A stretch of 64,000 nt of DNA from Lelliottia sp. WAP21 (GCF_020532665.2 NZ_JAIWPG020000001.1:1-64000); one strand, 5' to 3'. Positions 25,704-36,164 are shown, counted from the first letter of the stretch. Made by a program: numbers and translations. The notes: generated by a model not told the origin, from the letters alone.

Positions 25704-26218
25704 CAGATGCCGTCCGGATCGGTGCGTTCATCAAGTTGTAACTGCATAAAGGTCAGATCAAGCCAGCGACCAAATTTTGTGCCGACCTGCGGCATTTGCC
25801 CGGTAATGACAAAGCCTAACGTTTCGTGCAGGTGTATTGAGGCCTGATTCTGGGTTTCGATCCCCGCCACCATCACATGTTTGCCGACGCGACGCGCTTC
25901 GACAATCAGATGACGCATCAACTCGCGACCCAACCCTTTACCCTGATGCTGCGGATGGACATAGACAGAGTGTTCCACCGTGTGACGAAAACCGTCAAAG
26001 GCGCGCCAGTCGCCAAATGAGGCATACCCGGTCACCATGCCATTTTCTTCACTGACCAGCACCGGATAGCCCATCAGCGTGCGCGCCTCGTACCAGGCAA
26101 TGCGGTTGTCGGTATCGACGGTCGTGTCATTCCAGATAGCGGCAGTATGGACCACGGCATGGTTATAAATCTCGCCGATGGCGGCACAATCTTCTTTAGT
26201 GGCGTGACGAATTATCAT
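25703..26218 (-). CDS. mnaT: L-amino acid N-acyltransferase MnaT
   Basis: A 171-residue GNAT-fold enzyme related to phosphinothricin acetyltransferases; E. coli MnaT (YncA) acetylates L-methionine, its sulfoxide or sulfone and L-phenylglycine. The protein opens MIIRHATKEDCAAIGEIYNH. The acetyl-CoA pyrophosphate loop is HPQHQGKGLGRELMRHLI, and the C-terminal FVITGQMPQVGTKFGRWLDL is typical of the family. It is the first gene of the mnaT-ydcZ pair. An AT-rich gap with TATAGTA elements separates it from the divergent XRE-cupin regulator. Confidence 0.92.
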   Translation of the reverse strand: MIIRHATKEDCAAIGEIYNHAVVHTAAIWNDTTVDTDNRIAWYEARTLMGYPVLVSEENGMVTGYASFGDWRAFDGFRHTVEHSVYVHPQHQGKGLGRELMRHLIVEARRVGKHVMVAGIETQNQASIHLHETLGFVITGQMPQVGTKFGRWLDLTFMQLQLDERTDPDGI

Positions 26219-26366
26219 GGCAAACCTCAGTCTGGGTGTTCACTATAGTAGTACGTTAAGGTCACAATATTACACAGCATGACCCGCACGTCGCTACGCT
26301 ATAAGTCATATTTTTTTGTTATGACAACAGGATTGAAATCGGTTTCATACACTATAGTATGACGTT

Positions 26367-26942
26367 ATGGATACTAAGACAGACAATATGAATCAACGGA
26401 TTAGCGCTCGTATTCGCATTGAACGCGAATCGCGCGGGTGGTCACTCAGCGACCTGGCCGAACGGGCGGGCGTCTCGCGTGCCATGATCCACAAAATTGA
26501 GCGGGGCGAAAGCAGTCCGACGGCGACGCTACTTGCACGGCTGTCAGGCGCCTTTTCCATAAGCATGTCGACGTTGATCGCCCGGGCAGAAATGCAGGAA
26601 GGCAAGCTGCTGCGCGTTGAGAATCAGCCCGTCTGGCGGGATCCGCAAACCCATTATCTGCGTCGTCATGTCTCTCCGCGAACTGATCTACCCATTGACC
26701 TGGTCCAGGTGGAACTGCCGGGGAACAGTGATGTTCCCATGCCCGCCTCATCCTATGCGCTGGCGCGCCAGCTTATCTGGCTGCAGGCTGGGGAACTGGT
26801 GTTTCTGGAAGGGGATACGCGCCACGAAATGAAGGCGGGTGATTGTCTGGAGCTGGGGCCGCCTAACGATTGTCGTTTTATCAACGAAACGCCGTATCCG
26901 TGCGTTTATCTGGTTGTACGTCTGAACCAGTCCGGCTCGTAA
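26367..26942 (+). CDS. XRE-family regulator with cupin sensor domain
   Basis: A 191-residue transcription factor with an N-terminal helix-turn-helix (about residues 9-64: SLSDLAERAGVSRAMIHKIE and GESSPTATLLARLSGAFSIS) and a C-terminal cupin domain (about 105-185, with QLIWLQAGELVFLEGDTRHE). This architecture is common among repressors of amine, amino-acid and redox genes. It is not the E. coli YdcN sequence. It stands between mnaT and curA and is divergent from mnaT, so control of either neighbour is the simplest hypothesis. The start at 26367 has a weak ribosome site; ATG 26388 is an alternative that keeps the helix-turn-helix intact. Confidence 0.85.
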   Translation: MDTKTDNMNQRISARIRIERESRGWSLSDLAERAGVSRAMIHKIERGESSPTATLLARLSGAFSISMSTLIARAEMQEGKLLRVENQPVWRDPQTHYLRRHVSPRTDLPIDLVQVELPGNSDVPMPASSYALARQLIWLQAGELVFLEGDTRHEMKAGDCLELGPPNDCRFINETPYPCVYLVVRLNQSGS

Positions 26943-27009
26943 TGCTAAGGCGCGTCCTGGCATCCGGGGCTAGGCTTTAGGGACATATGCACAACGTAAG
27001 GAGTAACTG

Positions 27010-28050
27010 ATGACTCAGACCACAACGCAAAACCGCCGACTGGTACTGGCTTCCCGCCCGCAGGGCGCGCCAGTCGCCGAAAATTTCAGACTGGAAGAGC
27101 AACCTGTTGCAGAACCCGCCGACGGACAGGTGTTATTGCGCACCGTCTGGCTCTCTCTGGACCCCTACATGCGTGGGCGCATGAGTGATGCCCCGTCTTA
27201 TTCGCCGCCGGTTGAGATTGGCGCGGTCATGGTAGGCGGCACGGTGAGTCAGGTGGTGAAATCTCGTCATCCCGAGTATCACGAGGGGGAATGGGTTCTC
27301 AGCTACAGCGGCTGGCAGGAATATGACCTGTCCGACGGCAAAGGATTAGTGAAGCTCGGCGACGATCTGAAACACCCGTCCTGGGCACTGGGTATTCTGG
27401 GAATGCCAGGCTTTACCGCCTATATGGGGTTACTGGATATCGGCCAGCCTAAAGAGGGCGAAACCCTGGTGGTCGCGGCTGCAACCGGGCCTGTGGGGGC
27501 AACCGTCGGGCAAATTGGCAAGATAAAAGGCTGCCGGGTTGTCGGCGTCGCAGGGGGAGCCGAGAAGTGTCGTTATGCAGAAGACGTGCTGGGGTTCGAT
27601 CGCTGTCTTGATCATCACGCCGACGATTTTGCTGAACAGCTGTCCCGGGCCTGCCCGAAAGGGATTGACGTCTACTACGAGAATGTCGGCGGCAAAGTGT
27701 TTGATGCGGTGTTACCGCTGCTCAACACCTCTGCGCGCGTGCCGGTATGCGGGCTGGTCAGTGGATATAACGCCACAGGATTACCTGAAGGTCCCGATCG
27801 CCTGCCACTCCTGATGGGCACGTTGCTGAAAAAACGCATTCGGATGCAGGGCTTTATCATTGCGCAGGATTACGGTCACCGTATCGGAGAATTCCAGGAA
27901 GAGATGGGGCGCTGGCTGAAAGAGGGTAAAATCCACTATCGCGAGCAGATCACCGACGGACTGGAAAACGCGCCGCAGGCGCTGATTGGCCTGCTGGAAG
28001 GTAAAAATTTCGGCAAAGTCGTGATTCGCGTCGCGAAGGATAACAAATAG
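27010..28050 (+). CDS. curA: NADPH-dependent curcumin reductase CurA
   Basis: A 346-residue medium-chain reductase of the leukotriene B4 dehydrogenase-like group. E. coli CurA (YncB) reduces curcumin to dihydro- and tetrahydrocurcumin with NADPH. Motifs include the N-terminal substrate region WLSLDPYMRGRMSDAPSY, the nucleotide-binding VAAATGPVGATVGQIGKIKG (glycine-rich, about residues 157-176), VYYENVGGKVFDAVLPLL and FIIAQDYGHR. No zinc-binding cysteine cluster is present, as expected for this class. AAGGAG precedes the ATG. A perfect palindrome at 28059-28080 follows the stop codon. Confidence 0.94.
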   Translation: MTQTTTQNRRLVLASRPQGAPVAENFRLEEQPVAEPADGQVLLRTVWLSLDPYMRGRMSDAPSYSPPVEIGAVMVGGTVSQVVKSRHPEYHEGEWVLSYSGWQEYDLSDGKGLVKLGDDLKHPSWALGILGMPGFTAYMGLLDIGQPKEGETLVVAAATGPVGATVGQIGKIKGCRVVGVAGGAEKCRYAEDVLGFDRCLDHHADDFAEQLSRACPKGIDVYYENVGGKVFDAVLPLLNTSARVPVCGLVSGYNATGLPEGPDRLPLLMGTLLKKRIRMQGFIIAQDYGHRIGEFQEEMGRWLKEGKIHYREQITDGLENAPQALIGLLEGKNFGKVVIRVAKDNK

Positions 28051-28058
28051 TTCCAATT

Positions 28059-28080
28059 TATGGCGGGGATCCCCGCCATA
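28059..28080 (+). terminator. Palindromic terminator-like hairpin after curA
   Basis: TATGGCGGGG and CCCCGCCATA form a perfect ten-base stem around AT, eight bases beyond the curA stop and followed by ATATATTCTT. The stem is strong but the T-run is interrupted. Confidence 0.6.
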
Positions 28081-28298
28081 ATATATTCTTAATGTTTGAC
28101 TATAATGTCTTTAATTATACAAGCATAGCCACCCAGCCAGCCCATAACGGTTGAGGTGTTTAGCATTCATTTTCTATATTTGATGTACTTTGCGTCACTC
28201 CAACACCAGGCATAAAGATACAGGATATATCTGACAGGCATCAGTGAGTCATTACTGGTGTGTTGAATAGTGCTTTATGTTTGTTACGGGAATTAAAC

Positions 28299-28967
28299 AT
28301 GCTTGATTTGGAAAACTTGGAAAAAGCACAACGACTCAGCCTCACGATGCAAGTTGAGGTTAGCCTGAAAAACGCACTCATAGCCGGTGCGTTAAAACCA
28401 GGGGCCAGGCTGATCACGAAAGAAATTGCCGATAAATTAGGCACCAGCATCACGCCAGTGCGTGAAGCCTTGCTGAGACTGGTTTCTGCCGGTGCGCTCC
28501 ATGCCACCCCTGCACAAGCATTTATGGTGCCGGAAATGACGCTGGAACGTTATACGGAAATCAATGCCATTCGTAAGCAGCTTGAGGCTATGGCGGTGGC
28601 AGCGGCCTGCCAGCAGATGACCGCCAGTAAATGGCAGGAACTCCGCGATCTGGCCGAAAAATTTCATGACGCCATGGATAAGGGTGAGGCTCAGCGGGCG
28701 CTGAATGCCAATCGGGCATTTCGCTTCCGCCTTTATGAGTATGCGCAAATGCCCACGTTGTCGGCTCTGATTGAGCAACTATGGGTGCGTATTGGTCCCT
28801 GCTTTAACTATCTCCACGCCAGCGTCCAAGACATTGCGAAATATCCCTATCGCTATGACGATCTGCTTGCGGCTCTTGAACGTGGAGACACACAGGCGGC
28901 GCAAAAATCGATTGATAAATTGATCGATGCATCAACGGCGCTGTTGCTGCATCAGTATTTTAGTTAA
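28299..28967 (+). CDS. mcbR: GntR/FadR-family regulator McbR
   Basis: A 222-residue regulator (from the ATG at 28299) with an N-terminal winged helix (LKNALIAGALKPGARLITKE, TSITPVREALLRLVSAGAL) and an FCD ligand-binding domain from about residue 85, with a metal-site style helix set (NANRAFRFRLYEYAQMP and RIGPCFNYLH). It corresponds in position and plan to E. coli McbR (YncC), which controls colanic acid overproduction and biofilm through mcbA (ybiM). Similarity to the E. coli protein looks moderate, so binding specificity may have shifted. ATG 28299 gives the family-like N-terminus; GTG 28260 would add 13 residues. Confidence 0.85.
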   Translation: MLDLENLEKAQRLSLTMQVEVSLKNALIAGALKPGARLITKEIADKLGTSITPVREALLRLVSAGALHATPAQAFMVPEMTLERYTEINAIRKQLEAMAVAAACQQMTASKWQELRDLAEKFHDAMDKGEAQRALNANRAFRFRLYEYAQMPTLSALIEQLWVRIGPCFNYLHASVQDIAKYPYRYDDLLAALERGDTQAAQKSIDKLIDASTALLLHQYFS

Positions 28968-29202
28968 TGGGTAAGTTAAGCCATCAACTATTTTACTGAT
29001 GTCATGGTTGCATGTCTTTATTATTTCCCGGCGCAACTTCATGTCGGGAACGTTGTTTCATTTTGCAATTATCCGGTTTCGTCTGCTATGGAATAATGTG
29101 CAATGACGCAAGAGTCTGTACAGCGGCCTATGCCCGCGATGTCGCCAGGAGAGGAGATTCAGTGAAGGTGGAATAATGCGCAAATGCATTGATGAGGGAA
29201 TG

Positions 29203-29227
29203 CCCCGGCAGAGGTGACCTGCCGGGG
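29203..29227 (-). terminator. GC-rich hairpin downstream of yncD
   Basis: CCCCGGCAG and CTGCCGGGG pair perfectly around a seven-base loop, eight bases past the yncD stop codon. No T-run follows in the direction of yncD, so termination efficiency is uncertain. Confidence 0.5.
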
Positions 29228-29234
29228 AGGGTAT

Positions 29235-31349
29235 TTATTCGAAACGGTAGGATACCGAGAGGCCAACACCGTAGTTGCGGCCTGGCGCGGGTTCGTAGTA
29301 ACGACCATTTGATTCGTTAACGATGACCGATCCGACATACTCTTTATCAAACAGGTTATCCACCCGTCCAAAGACGTCCATTCCCCAGCTTCCGTAGTTA
29401 AATTTATATCCGGTGTTCAGACCTACCACGGTATAGGACGGCGCTTTGGCGGTATTTTCGTCATCGGCCTGAATATCGCTCATGTAGCGCACATCGGAGC
29501 CCGCGTACCAGCCTTCGTCCGGCTGCCAGCCGAAGGAGGCGTAACCCATATTGCGCGCGATGCCCGGCATGCGATTCCCGTTGCAGTCACTCTCGGAACA
29601 GACGTTTGTCCGGTAAGTCGCATCCAGATACGTCCACGCCATTTTGAGCTTCCAGTTCTCGGCGAACTGCTGATCCAGAGAAACTTCCACACCCTGACGA
29701 CGCGTTTTACCGGCGTTTTTATAGCTGGTACGGCCGCCTGCGCTGGCATCAACCACGATCTCGTCATCGGTGTCGGTGCGGAACAGGGCGGCTGTCAGCA
29801 GACCATTTCCAACGCGTGTCTTGCTTCCCACCTCATAGGTATTGTTGGTGGACGGCTTCAGACCAAAATTAAGCCCGCTCTGGTTACCGGAACGGTAGGA
29901 GAGTTCGTTAATGGTAGGGGTTTCAAAACCACGGCCCGCGGCGGCGTAAAGGTTCCAGCCATCGGTCACGGCGTATTTTACCGATCCTGCTGGCAGCCAT
30001 TTGTGATAGCTGGCATCGCCGCTATCGTCGCCATTCGTCCCGTTGACGTAATGATCGTTGGAATCAAACCAGACGGAGCTATACCGGACGCCCGCGTCCA
30101 CGGACAGTTTTTCTGTAAGCTGCCAGGAGGTTTGCAGATAGGGATCGACGTTCCACATCAGGTTACGCTCGTCGCGACGTTTATCGCCTTTGACGCCGTA
30201 ATCCGGGGCACCGCTGTTCATCACAAAGTTTTCATATCCGCGACGATCTTCGCTGAGATTTTCGTAATTCAGACCGGTGGTAAAGGTCACCGGCACGCCC
30301 AGTTCACCCCGGTGTGTCCAGCGGGTATCAATGCCCTGGTAGTGCCGCTGCATGTCGATCACGCCGCCAGAATGGGTTTCCCGCAGCTGTGGCTGGTAGG
30401 GGATCGACTGGTATTGGGTCATCTCACGTTCACCTGCATAGGCCATCACGCTCAGATCGTCCTGCTCGCTGAGCTGGCGGTCATAGCGCAGCCCTGCCTG
30501 GGTCTGTTTGATGGTTTTGCGGGTGTTGTATTGATCGCCACGCGGAGACTGACGCGGGTTATCGCGCCATTCCTGATAATCAAGGCCGCCTGGATCGTTG
30601 GCTTTCATGTCCACGCTATTGAAGATCAGCGTCAGTTTGCTGACGTCATCAATACGCACGCCGAGTCGGGCGTTCGCGAGATTTTTACGCGCACCGCTGT
30701 GATCGCGATAGCCCTGCGTGGTGAATCGCGTGGTGGAAACCGTGTAATCCACATCTCCCGCGTGCGTGCCGTCACCCATGGCTCCGGTGGCTTTCATGCC
30801 GTAACGCCAGGTCCCGTAACTGCCGTAATAGCTGCTGGCTTCAAGGGTCGGCGGTTCTTTACCTGTTTCCGTAGTCATATTAATGACGCCGCCTGAGGCG
30901 TTGCCATACAGAGCAGAAAACGGGCCACGCAGCACTTGTACGCTGTCGATACTGGTTAAATCAATATTGGACGTTTGCCCCTGGCCGTCTGGCATTGTCG
31001 CCGGGATCCCGTCCACGTAGAGACGAATTCCCCGCACGCCAAAGGTCGAACGCGCCCCAAAGCCACGCATTGAAAGCTGCAGATCCTGCGCATAGTTCTG
31101 TCGATTTTGAATTTGCAGGCCCGGCACGCTGCCCAGAGATTCGGACAGATTGATTCGCGGTGCGGCATGACGCATGTCATCGCCGTTAACCACGCTGACA
31201 GCGGCAGGGGTATCAAGCTCAGAAACGGTTTGCGGGGTTGCGCTGACAATCAGGGTTTGTTCTTGTTCAGCAAGCGCAACGGCTGGCGTCAGGACAGCGG
31301 GAATCAGTAACAGCGGTAATGTTAACTGACGGGCAGAAATGATTTTCAT
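29235..31349 (-). CDS. yncD: TonB-dependent outer-membrane receptor YncD
   Basis: Outer-membrane beta-barrel receptor of 704 residues with a plug domain. The start at 31349 gives a signal peptide MKIISARQLTLPLLLIPAVL with cleavage after ALA; 14 upstream in-frame residues are unlikely. The TonB box is EQTLIVSA. The plug reads NLSESLGSVPGLQIQNRQNY, QLSMRGFGARSTFGVRGIRL and GPFSALYGNASGGVINM, and the barrel ends with a terminal aromatic residue (VSYRFE). It matches E. coli YncD closely. The ligand has not been settled; iron-chelate uptake is suggested by Fur control and by the divergent yncE. A Fur-box-like sequence lies in the intergenic region at 31516-31534. Confidence 0.94.
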   Translation of the reverse strand: MKIISARQLTLPLLLIPAVLTPAVALAEQEQTLIVSATPQTVSELDTPAAVSVVNGDDMRHAAPRINLSESLGSVPGLQIQNRQNYAQDLQLSMRGFGARSTFGVRGIRLYVDGIPATMPDGQGQTSNIDLTSIDSVQVLRGPFSALYGNASGGVINMTTETGKEPPTLEASSYYGSYGTWRYGMKATGAMGDGTHAGDVDYTVSTTRFTTQGYRDHSGARKNLANARLGVRIDDVSKLTLIFNSVDMKANDPGGLDYQEWRDNPRQSPRGDQYNTRKTIKQTQAGLRYDRQLSEQDDLSVMAYAGEREMTQYQSIPYQPQLRETHSGGVIDMQRHYQGIDTRWTHRGELGVPVTFTTGLNYENLSEDRRGYENFVMNSGAPDYGVKGDKRRDERNLMWNVDPYLQTSWQLTEKLSVDAGVRYSSVWFDSNDHYVNGTNGDDSGDASYHKWLPAGSVKYAVTDGWNLYAAAGRGFETPTINELSYRSGNQSGLNFGLKPSTNNTYEVGSKTRVGNGLLTAALFRTDTDDEIVVDASAGGRTSYKNAGKTRRQGVEVSLDQQFAENWKLKMAWTYLDATYRTNVCSESDCNGNRMPGIARNMGYASFGWQPDEGWYAGSDVRYMSDIQADDENTAKAPSYTVVGLNTGYKFNYGSWGMDVFGRVDNLFDKEYVGSVIVNESNGRYYEPAPGRNYGVGLSVSYRFE

Positions 31350-31515
31350 GAATAGAAGCCGGTTAATAAAAAGACGAACCAAATGGAACATGTGCGGCTA
31401 TGGTAAATCTTTTGTAAAGGTTTTGAAAACTTTAACAGCACATTGCGTTAACGCAAGTGTAGATAAAAATCAGCGAAGCGGGAGAAAGAAGAAAGAATGA
31501 CTCCACTTTTTAACG

Positions 31516-31534
31516 AATAATGATTACTATTCTC
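31516..31534. promoter_or_regulatory. Fur box between yncD and yncE
   Basis: AATAATGATTACTATTCTC matches the 19-base Fur consensus at 14 of 19 positions by my alignment. It lies about 80 bases before yncE and 165 before yncD. Fur repression of yncE is reported in E. coli, so iron control of one or both genes is likely. Confidence 0.65.
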
Positions 31535-31616
31535 ATTAATAAAGAGACAAAGCCAGGACTTTGTCGACAGGAAGCGATGTCAGCCGTTCTCATATTTCTT
31601 AAAAAGGAAGTTTGTT

Positions 31617-32678
31617 ATGTCATTACGTCATCTGTGCTCACCGCGTCTGCGCGGCTCTCTGCTGCTGGGTTCTTTCCTGGTGGCGAGTACGTTCAATGTT
31701 CAGGCAGCGGAAGAGATGCTGCGCAAAGCGGTTGGCAAAGGCGCGTATGAAATGGCCGTCAGCCAGCAGGATAACGCGCTGTGGGTCGCGACATCTCAAA
31801 GCCGCAAAATGGATAAGGGCGGCGTGGTGTATCGTCTGGACCCGGTTACCCTGGAAGTGACTCAGGCGATTCACAACGACGTAAAACCCTTTGGCGTGAC
31901 CCTCAACAACACCACGCAGACGCTGTGGTTGGGGAATACCACCAGCAGCGCCGTGACGGCCATCGATGCCAAAACCGGCGAGGTAAAAGGGCGCCTGGTG
32001 CTGGATGAACGTCAACGCAGCGAAACCGTTAAGCCATTGCAACCCCGTGAACTGGTGACAGACGACAGCACGAATACCGTTTACATCACCGGTGTGGGCA
32101 AAGAAAGCGTGATCTGGGTCATTGACGGCAATACGCTCAAGCTCAAAGAGACTATCGCTAACACGGGCACCTACAGTACGGGTCTGGCGCTGGATGCACA
32201 GGCGAAACGTCTGTACACCACCAATGCTGATGGCGAACTGGTAACCATCGACACGGCCACGCATAAAATTCTGAGCCGTAAAAAGGTGCAGGATGACGGT
32301 AAAGAGCACTTCTACCTTAACCTGAGTCTGGACACTGCCGGTCAGCGCGCATTCATTACCGATTCAAAACAGCCTGAAGTACTGGTGGTGAACCTGAAGG
32401 ATGGAAAGGTGATTGAGAAGATCGCGGCACCGGAATCGCTGGCCGTGCTGTTTAACCCGGCGCGTAACGAAGCGTATGTTACCCATCGTGAAGCGGGCAA
32501 AGTCAGCGTGATCGACACCCGGACCTATAAAGTTACCCGTACATTCTCTACGCCGACCTTCCCGAACAGTCTGGCGCTTTCTGCGGACGGAAAAACCTTG
32601 TACGTAACGGTTAAACAGAAATCGACACGTCAGCAAGAGGCCACACAGCCTGATGACGTGATTCGTATCGTGCTGTAA
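31617..32678 (+). CDS. yncE: Periplasmic seven-bladed beta-propeller protein YncE
   Basis: A 353-residue secreted protein with signal peptide-like start MSLRHLCSPRLRGSLLLGSF and cleavage after VQA. The body is a seven-bladed YVTN-type propeller; blades are visible as repeated segments such as NTTQTLWLGNTTSSAVTAID, STNTVYITGVGKESVIWVID, NPARNEAYVTHREAGKVSVI and LSADGKTLYVTVKQKS. E. coli YncE is Fur-repressed, crystallised, binds single-stranded DNA in vitro, and has been studied as a vaccine antigen; its physiological role is unclear. AAGGAAG precedes the ATG at 31617. It is divergent from yncD and ends before a strong terminator. Confidence 0.95.
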   Translation: MSLRHLCSPRLRGSLLLGSFLVASTFNVQAAEEMLRKAVGKGAYEMAVSQQDNALWVATSQSRKMDKGGVVYRLDPVTLEVTQAIHNDVKPFGVTLNNTTQTLWLGNTTSSAVTAIDAKTGEVKGRLVLDERQRSETVKPLQPRELVTDDSTNTVYITGVGKESVIWVIDGNTLKLKETIANTGTYSTGLALDAQAKRLYTTNADGELVTIDTATHKILSRKKVQDDGKEHFYLNLSLDTAGQRAFITDSKQPEVLVVNLKDGKVIEKIAAPESLAVLFNPARNEAYVTHREAGKVSVIDTRTYKVTRTFSTPTFPNSLALSADGKTLYVTVKQKSTRQQEATQPDDVIRIVL

Positions 32679-32717
32679 CGAAGAAGGGCGTTCGGCGCAA
32701 TCCGCGCCTGATGCAAT

Positions 32718-32750
32718 AAAAAAGGGAAGGCATGGTGCCTTCCCTTTTTT
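32718..32750. terminator. Bidirectional intrinsic terminator between yncE and ansP
   Basis: AAGGGAAGGCA and TGCCTTCCCTT form an 11-base stem around TGG, flanked by A-run on the left and T-run on the right, so the structure works in both directions for the convergent yncE and ansP genes. Confidence 0.9.
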
Positions 32751-32798
32751 GTGCCTGACGCCACAGGCGTGGCGCGGTTTTATGTGCGCAACGTCATC

Positions 32799-34307
32799 TT
32801 AACGTGATGACTCTTTAATCAGAGAACCGTCATGCTTTTCATCATCAGGATGAACCGGTGCGGTACTGTGGATTTCGCCCACGCGCTTACGCACGCCAAA
32901 CCAGCCCGCAATCAGCAGCACGGCCAGTAAAGGAATGGTGGAGATAGTATAGGTGCCGTTAGGATAATCAAACGCCATCAGTACCAGCACGCTGAACAGG
33001 AACAGCAGCGTTAACCAGGAGGTGACCGGTGCGCCCGGCATTTTAAAGCTCACGTCCGCCGCTTTGCCTTCTTTAATGGCTTTGCGAAGACGCATCTGGC
33101 ACACCACAATAAATGCCCATGACGCGATTATGCCCAGCGCGGCAACGTTGAGGACGATCTCAAAGACCTGCGAAGGCACCAGGTAGTTCAGGAACACGCC
33201 GAACACGTAGACAACCAGCGTCGCCAGAATACCGGCATAAGGGACTTGTTGCTTACTCATCTTCGACATGAATTTCGGCGCGGAACCGCCCATCGACATC
33301 GAGCGCAGAATACGACCGGTACTGTACAGGCCAGAGTTCAGACTGGAGAGCGCCGCCGTCAGGACCACGATATTCATGATGCTGCCCACATAAGGCACGC
33401 CCAGCTTCGAGAAGAAGGTCACAAACGGGCTTTGACCCGCCTGATAGGCATTCCAGGGCAGCAACAGCACCAGCAGCACGACCGAGCCAACGTAGAACAG
33501 GCCGATACGCCAGATCACGCTGTTAATGGCTTTAGGCACCATGGTCTGCGGATCTTTACATTCACCCGCTGCGGTTCCCACCAGCTCGATAGAGGCAAAG
33601 GCAAACACCACCCCCTGAACCAGGACCAGAGCAGGCAGCAGACCATGCGGGAAGAATCCGCCATTATCCGTTATCAGATGGAAACCGGTCGCGTTGCCAT
33701 CTAAGGGTTTTCCACTGCCCAGGAAGACGGTACCCACCACGAGGAAAATCACGATGGCCAGCACTTTTACCAGCGCGAACCAGAATTCCATTTCTGCGAA
33801 CCACTTCACACCGATCATGTTCATGGTGCCGACAATCGCCAGTGCACCAAGCGCAAATACCCACTGCGGGACATCACCAAACGCGCCCCAGTAGTGCATA
33901 TAGAGCGCCACGGCGGTGATATCCACAATGCCGGTCATTGCCCAGTTGACGAAATACATCCAGCCTGCCACGTAGGCGGCTTTTTCACCGAGGAATTCAC
34001 GGGCATAAGAAACAAAACTGCCGCTCGAAGGGCGATGTAAAACCAGTTCGCCAAGCGCACGCAGGATGAAGAAAGAGAAAATCCCGCACACGGCATAGAC
34101 CAGCGCGAGTGCCGGGCCCGCCATCTGCAGACGTGCGCCCGCACCTAAAAACAGCCCCGTACCGATTGCGCCGCCGATGGCGATCATCTGCACCTGACGG
34201 TTGCCCATCGCTTTGTGATAGCCCTCTTCATGAGAGTTCAACCAGCGACGTTTCGCAGCGTGATGATCGGCTGCGCTTTTATTGCTTGTTTTCATTACGT
34301 TACCCAT
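32799..34307 (-). CDS. ansP: L-asparagine permease AnsP
   Basis: Amino-acid/proton symporter of the APC superfamily, 502 residues with about twelve transmembrane helices. After a charged N-terminus (AAKRRWLNSHEEGYHKAMGN) it shows the family signature QMIAIGGAIGTGLFLGAGAR, GELVLHRPSSGSFVSYAREF and GTAAGECKDPQTMVPKAINS. It matches E. coli AnsP through the body; the last 20 residues are diverged and charged. An alternative ATG is 12 bases downstream (34295); both have modest ribosome sites. It marks the left border of an accessory block that is absent between ansP and yncG in E. coli K-12. Confidence 0.95.
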   Translation of the reverse strand: MGNVMKTSNKSAADHHAAKRRWLNSHEEGYHKAMGNRQVQMIAIGGAIGTGLFLGAGARLQMAGPALALVYAVCGIFSFFILRALGELVLHRPSSGSFVSYAREFLGEKAAYVAGWMYFVNWAMTGIVDITAVALYMHYWGAFGDVPQWVFALGALAIVGTMNMIGVKWFAEMEFWFALVKVLAIVIFLVVGTVFLGSGKPLDGNATGFHLITDNGGFFPHGLLPALVLVQGVVFAFASIELVGTAAGECKDPQTMVPKAINSVIWRIGLFYVGSVVLLVLLLPWNAYQAGQSPFVTFFSKLGVPYVGSIMNIVVLTAALSSLNSGLYSTGRILRSMSMGGSAPKFMSKMSKQQVPYAGILATLVVYVFGVFLNYLVPSQVFEIVLNVAALGIIASWAFIVVCQMRLRKAIKEGKAADVSFKMPGAPVTSWLTLLFLFSVLVLMAFDYPNGTYTISTIPLLAVLLIAGWFGVRKRVGEIHSTAPVHPDDEKHDGSLIKESSR

Positions 34308-34602
34308 TTACCTGTCTGAATCATCTGTGAGATGCCCGTACCTGGCAGTTTGCAAACCAAACGATTGCTTCTGCACTGTTATATGCCGCCTTTCCAGTCA
34401 TTCTGCGTATGGATAAGGCAAAACATGGCGAAGCATCCTACCTGCATTCGATAAGTGACGCAAAAGAATCGTTGCACTCTGCAATTAATGAATATGTCTC
34501 ATAAGCACAGGCGTTTATACGTCATCATTTTCATGAGATGTAGCCTCTACAGTCAGTGGAATGAATCAGTCATGTCGAGGTGAAAGAGGCAAGAGCGACA
34601 GA

Positions 34603-34761
34603 GAGGGCACCACGAAGCGTCATCGTCTGGAAGAGAATTTGGTCTCGGTGGAAGTGACGTTGTCACCTGACGCGTTCGCTCGCATCAACCGGGCGCTGGA
34701 CTCCATGGATATTGTTGGCGAGCATTATCCGAAATATCTCTTGTCGCGTGTCGGCAAGTAA
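34603..34761 (+). pseudogene. C-terminal remnant of an aldo/keto reductase gene
   Basis: The frame translates to EGTTKRHRLEENLVSVEVTL, then SPDAFARINRALDSMDIVGE and HYPKYLLSRVGK. This is the standard C-terminus of an aldo/keto reductase (GTTKxxRLEEN for NADPH contact, then the helix and tail). The 42 bases upstream, beginning at ATG 34561, do not look like AKR sequence, and the barrel of about 270 residues is missing. It is therefore the stump of a deleted gene. It lies convergently beside a LysR regulator, which often controls such reductases, so the deletion may have left the regulator and the cupin gene behind. Confidence 0.75.
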
Positions 34762-34762
34762 A

Positions 34763-35677
<915 letters not shown>

Positions 35678-35765
35678 CTATTCATGGTTCCATTCTGATT
35701 ATGCAGTCTAATGCTGACCTCCTGTTTGCGCTACTGTTAACGCAACAGCAAAAGAGGAGTTCGAA

Positions 35766-36164
35766 ATGAAAATTATACGTAGCGGTTCATTACCTTCCGT
35801 GCGCGGGCCGGAATCATGGTTCAGCGGCACCGTACGCATCGATGCCCCGTTCCAGGCTACCGAACCGGCTGCCGTCGGCGGCGCCACGGTGACCTTCGAG
35901 CCAGGCGCACGTACGGCATGGCATACCCATCCACTGGGGCAAACGCTGATTGTGACGCAGGGGCGTGGCTGGTTGCAGGAGTGGGATAAAGAGGCGCAGG
36001 TGTTAAACCAGGGCGATATCGCGTGGATCCCACCGGGTGTCAAACACTGGCACGGTGCCTGCTCAGAAACGGCGATGACCCATATTGCCATCGCTGAATC
36101 TGTGAACGGTAGCCCGGTTGACTGGCTGGAAAAAGTGACAGACGAACAGTACCAGGGTTGCTAA
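35766..36164 (+). CDS. Single-domain cupin protein
   Basis: A 132-residue cupin with the two metal-binding motifs: [20 protein letters not shown] (His-x-His) followed by Gly-rich turns, and [20 protein letters not shown]. Such proteins include small dioxygenase-like enzymes, decarboxylase-linked cupins and some hydroxynitrile lyases; the reaction here cannot be read from the sequence. AAGAGGAG precedes the ATG. It is divergent from the LysR gene and a likely target of it. Its TAA overlaps the TAG of the convergent chemoreceptor gene. Confidence 0.82.
   Translation: MKIIRSGSLPSVRGPESWFSGTVRIDAPFQATEPAAVGGATVTFEPGARTAWHTHPLGQTLIVTQGRGWLQEWDKEAQVLNQGDIAWIPPGVKHWHGACSETAMTHIAIAESVNGSPVDWLEKVTDEQYQGC

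Noticed and set aside
26367..26942. Orthologue of E. coli YdcN
   Set aside because: The architecture is the same (helix-turn-helix plus cupin), but the sequence and the location differ from what I recall of YdcN.
30003..30896. Open frame of 297 residues on the plus strand inside yncD
   Set aside because: It is antisense to a clear TonB receptor gene, has no recognisable domain, and has no plausible ribosome site.
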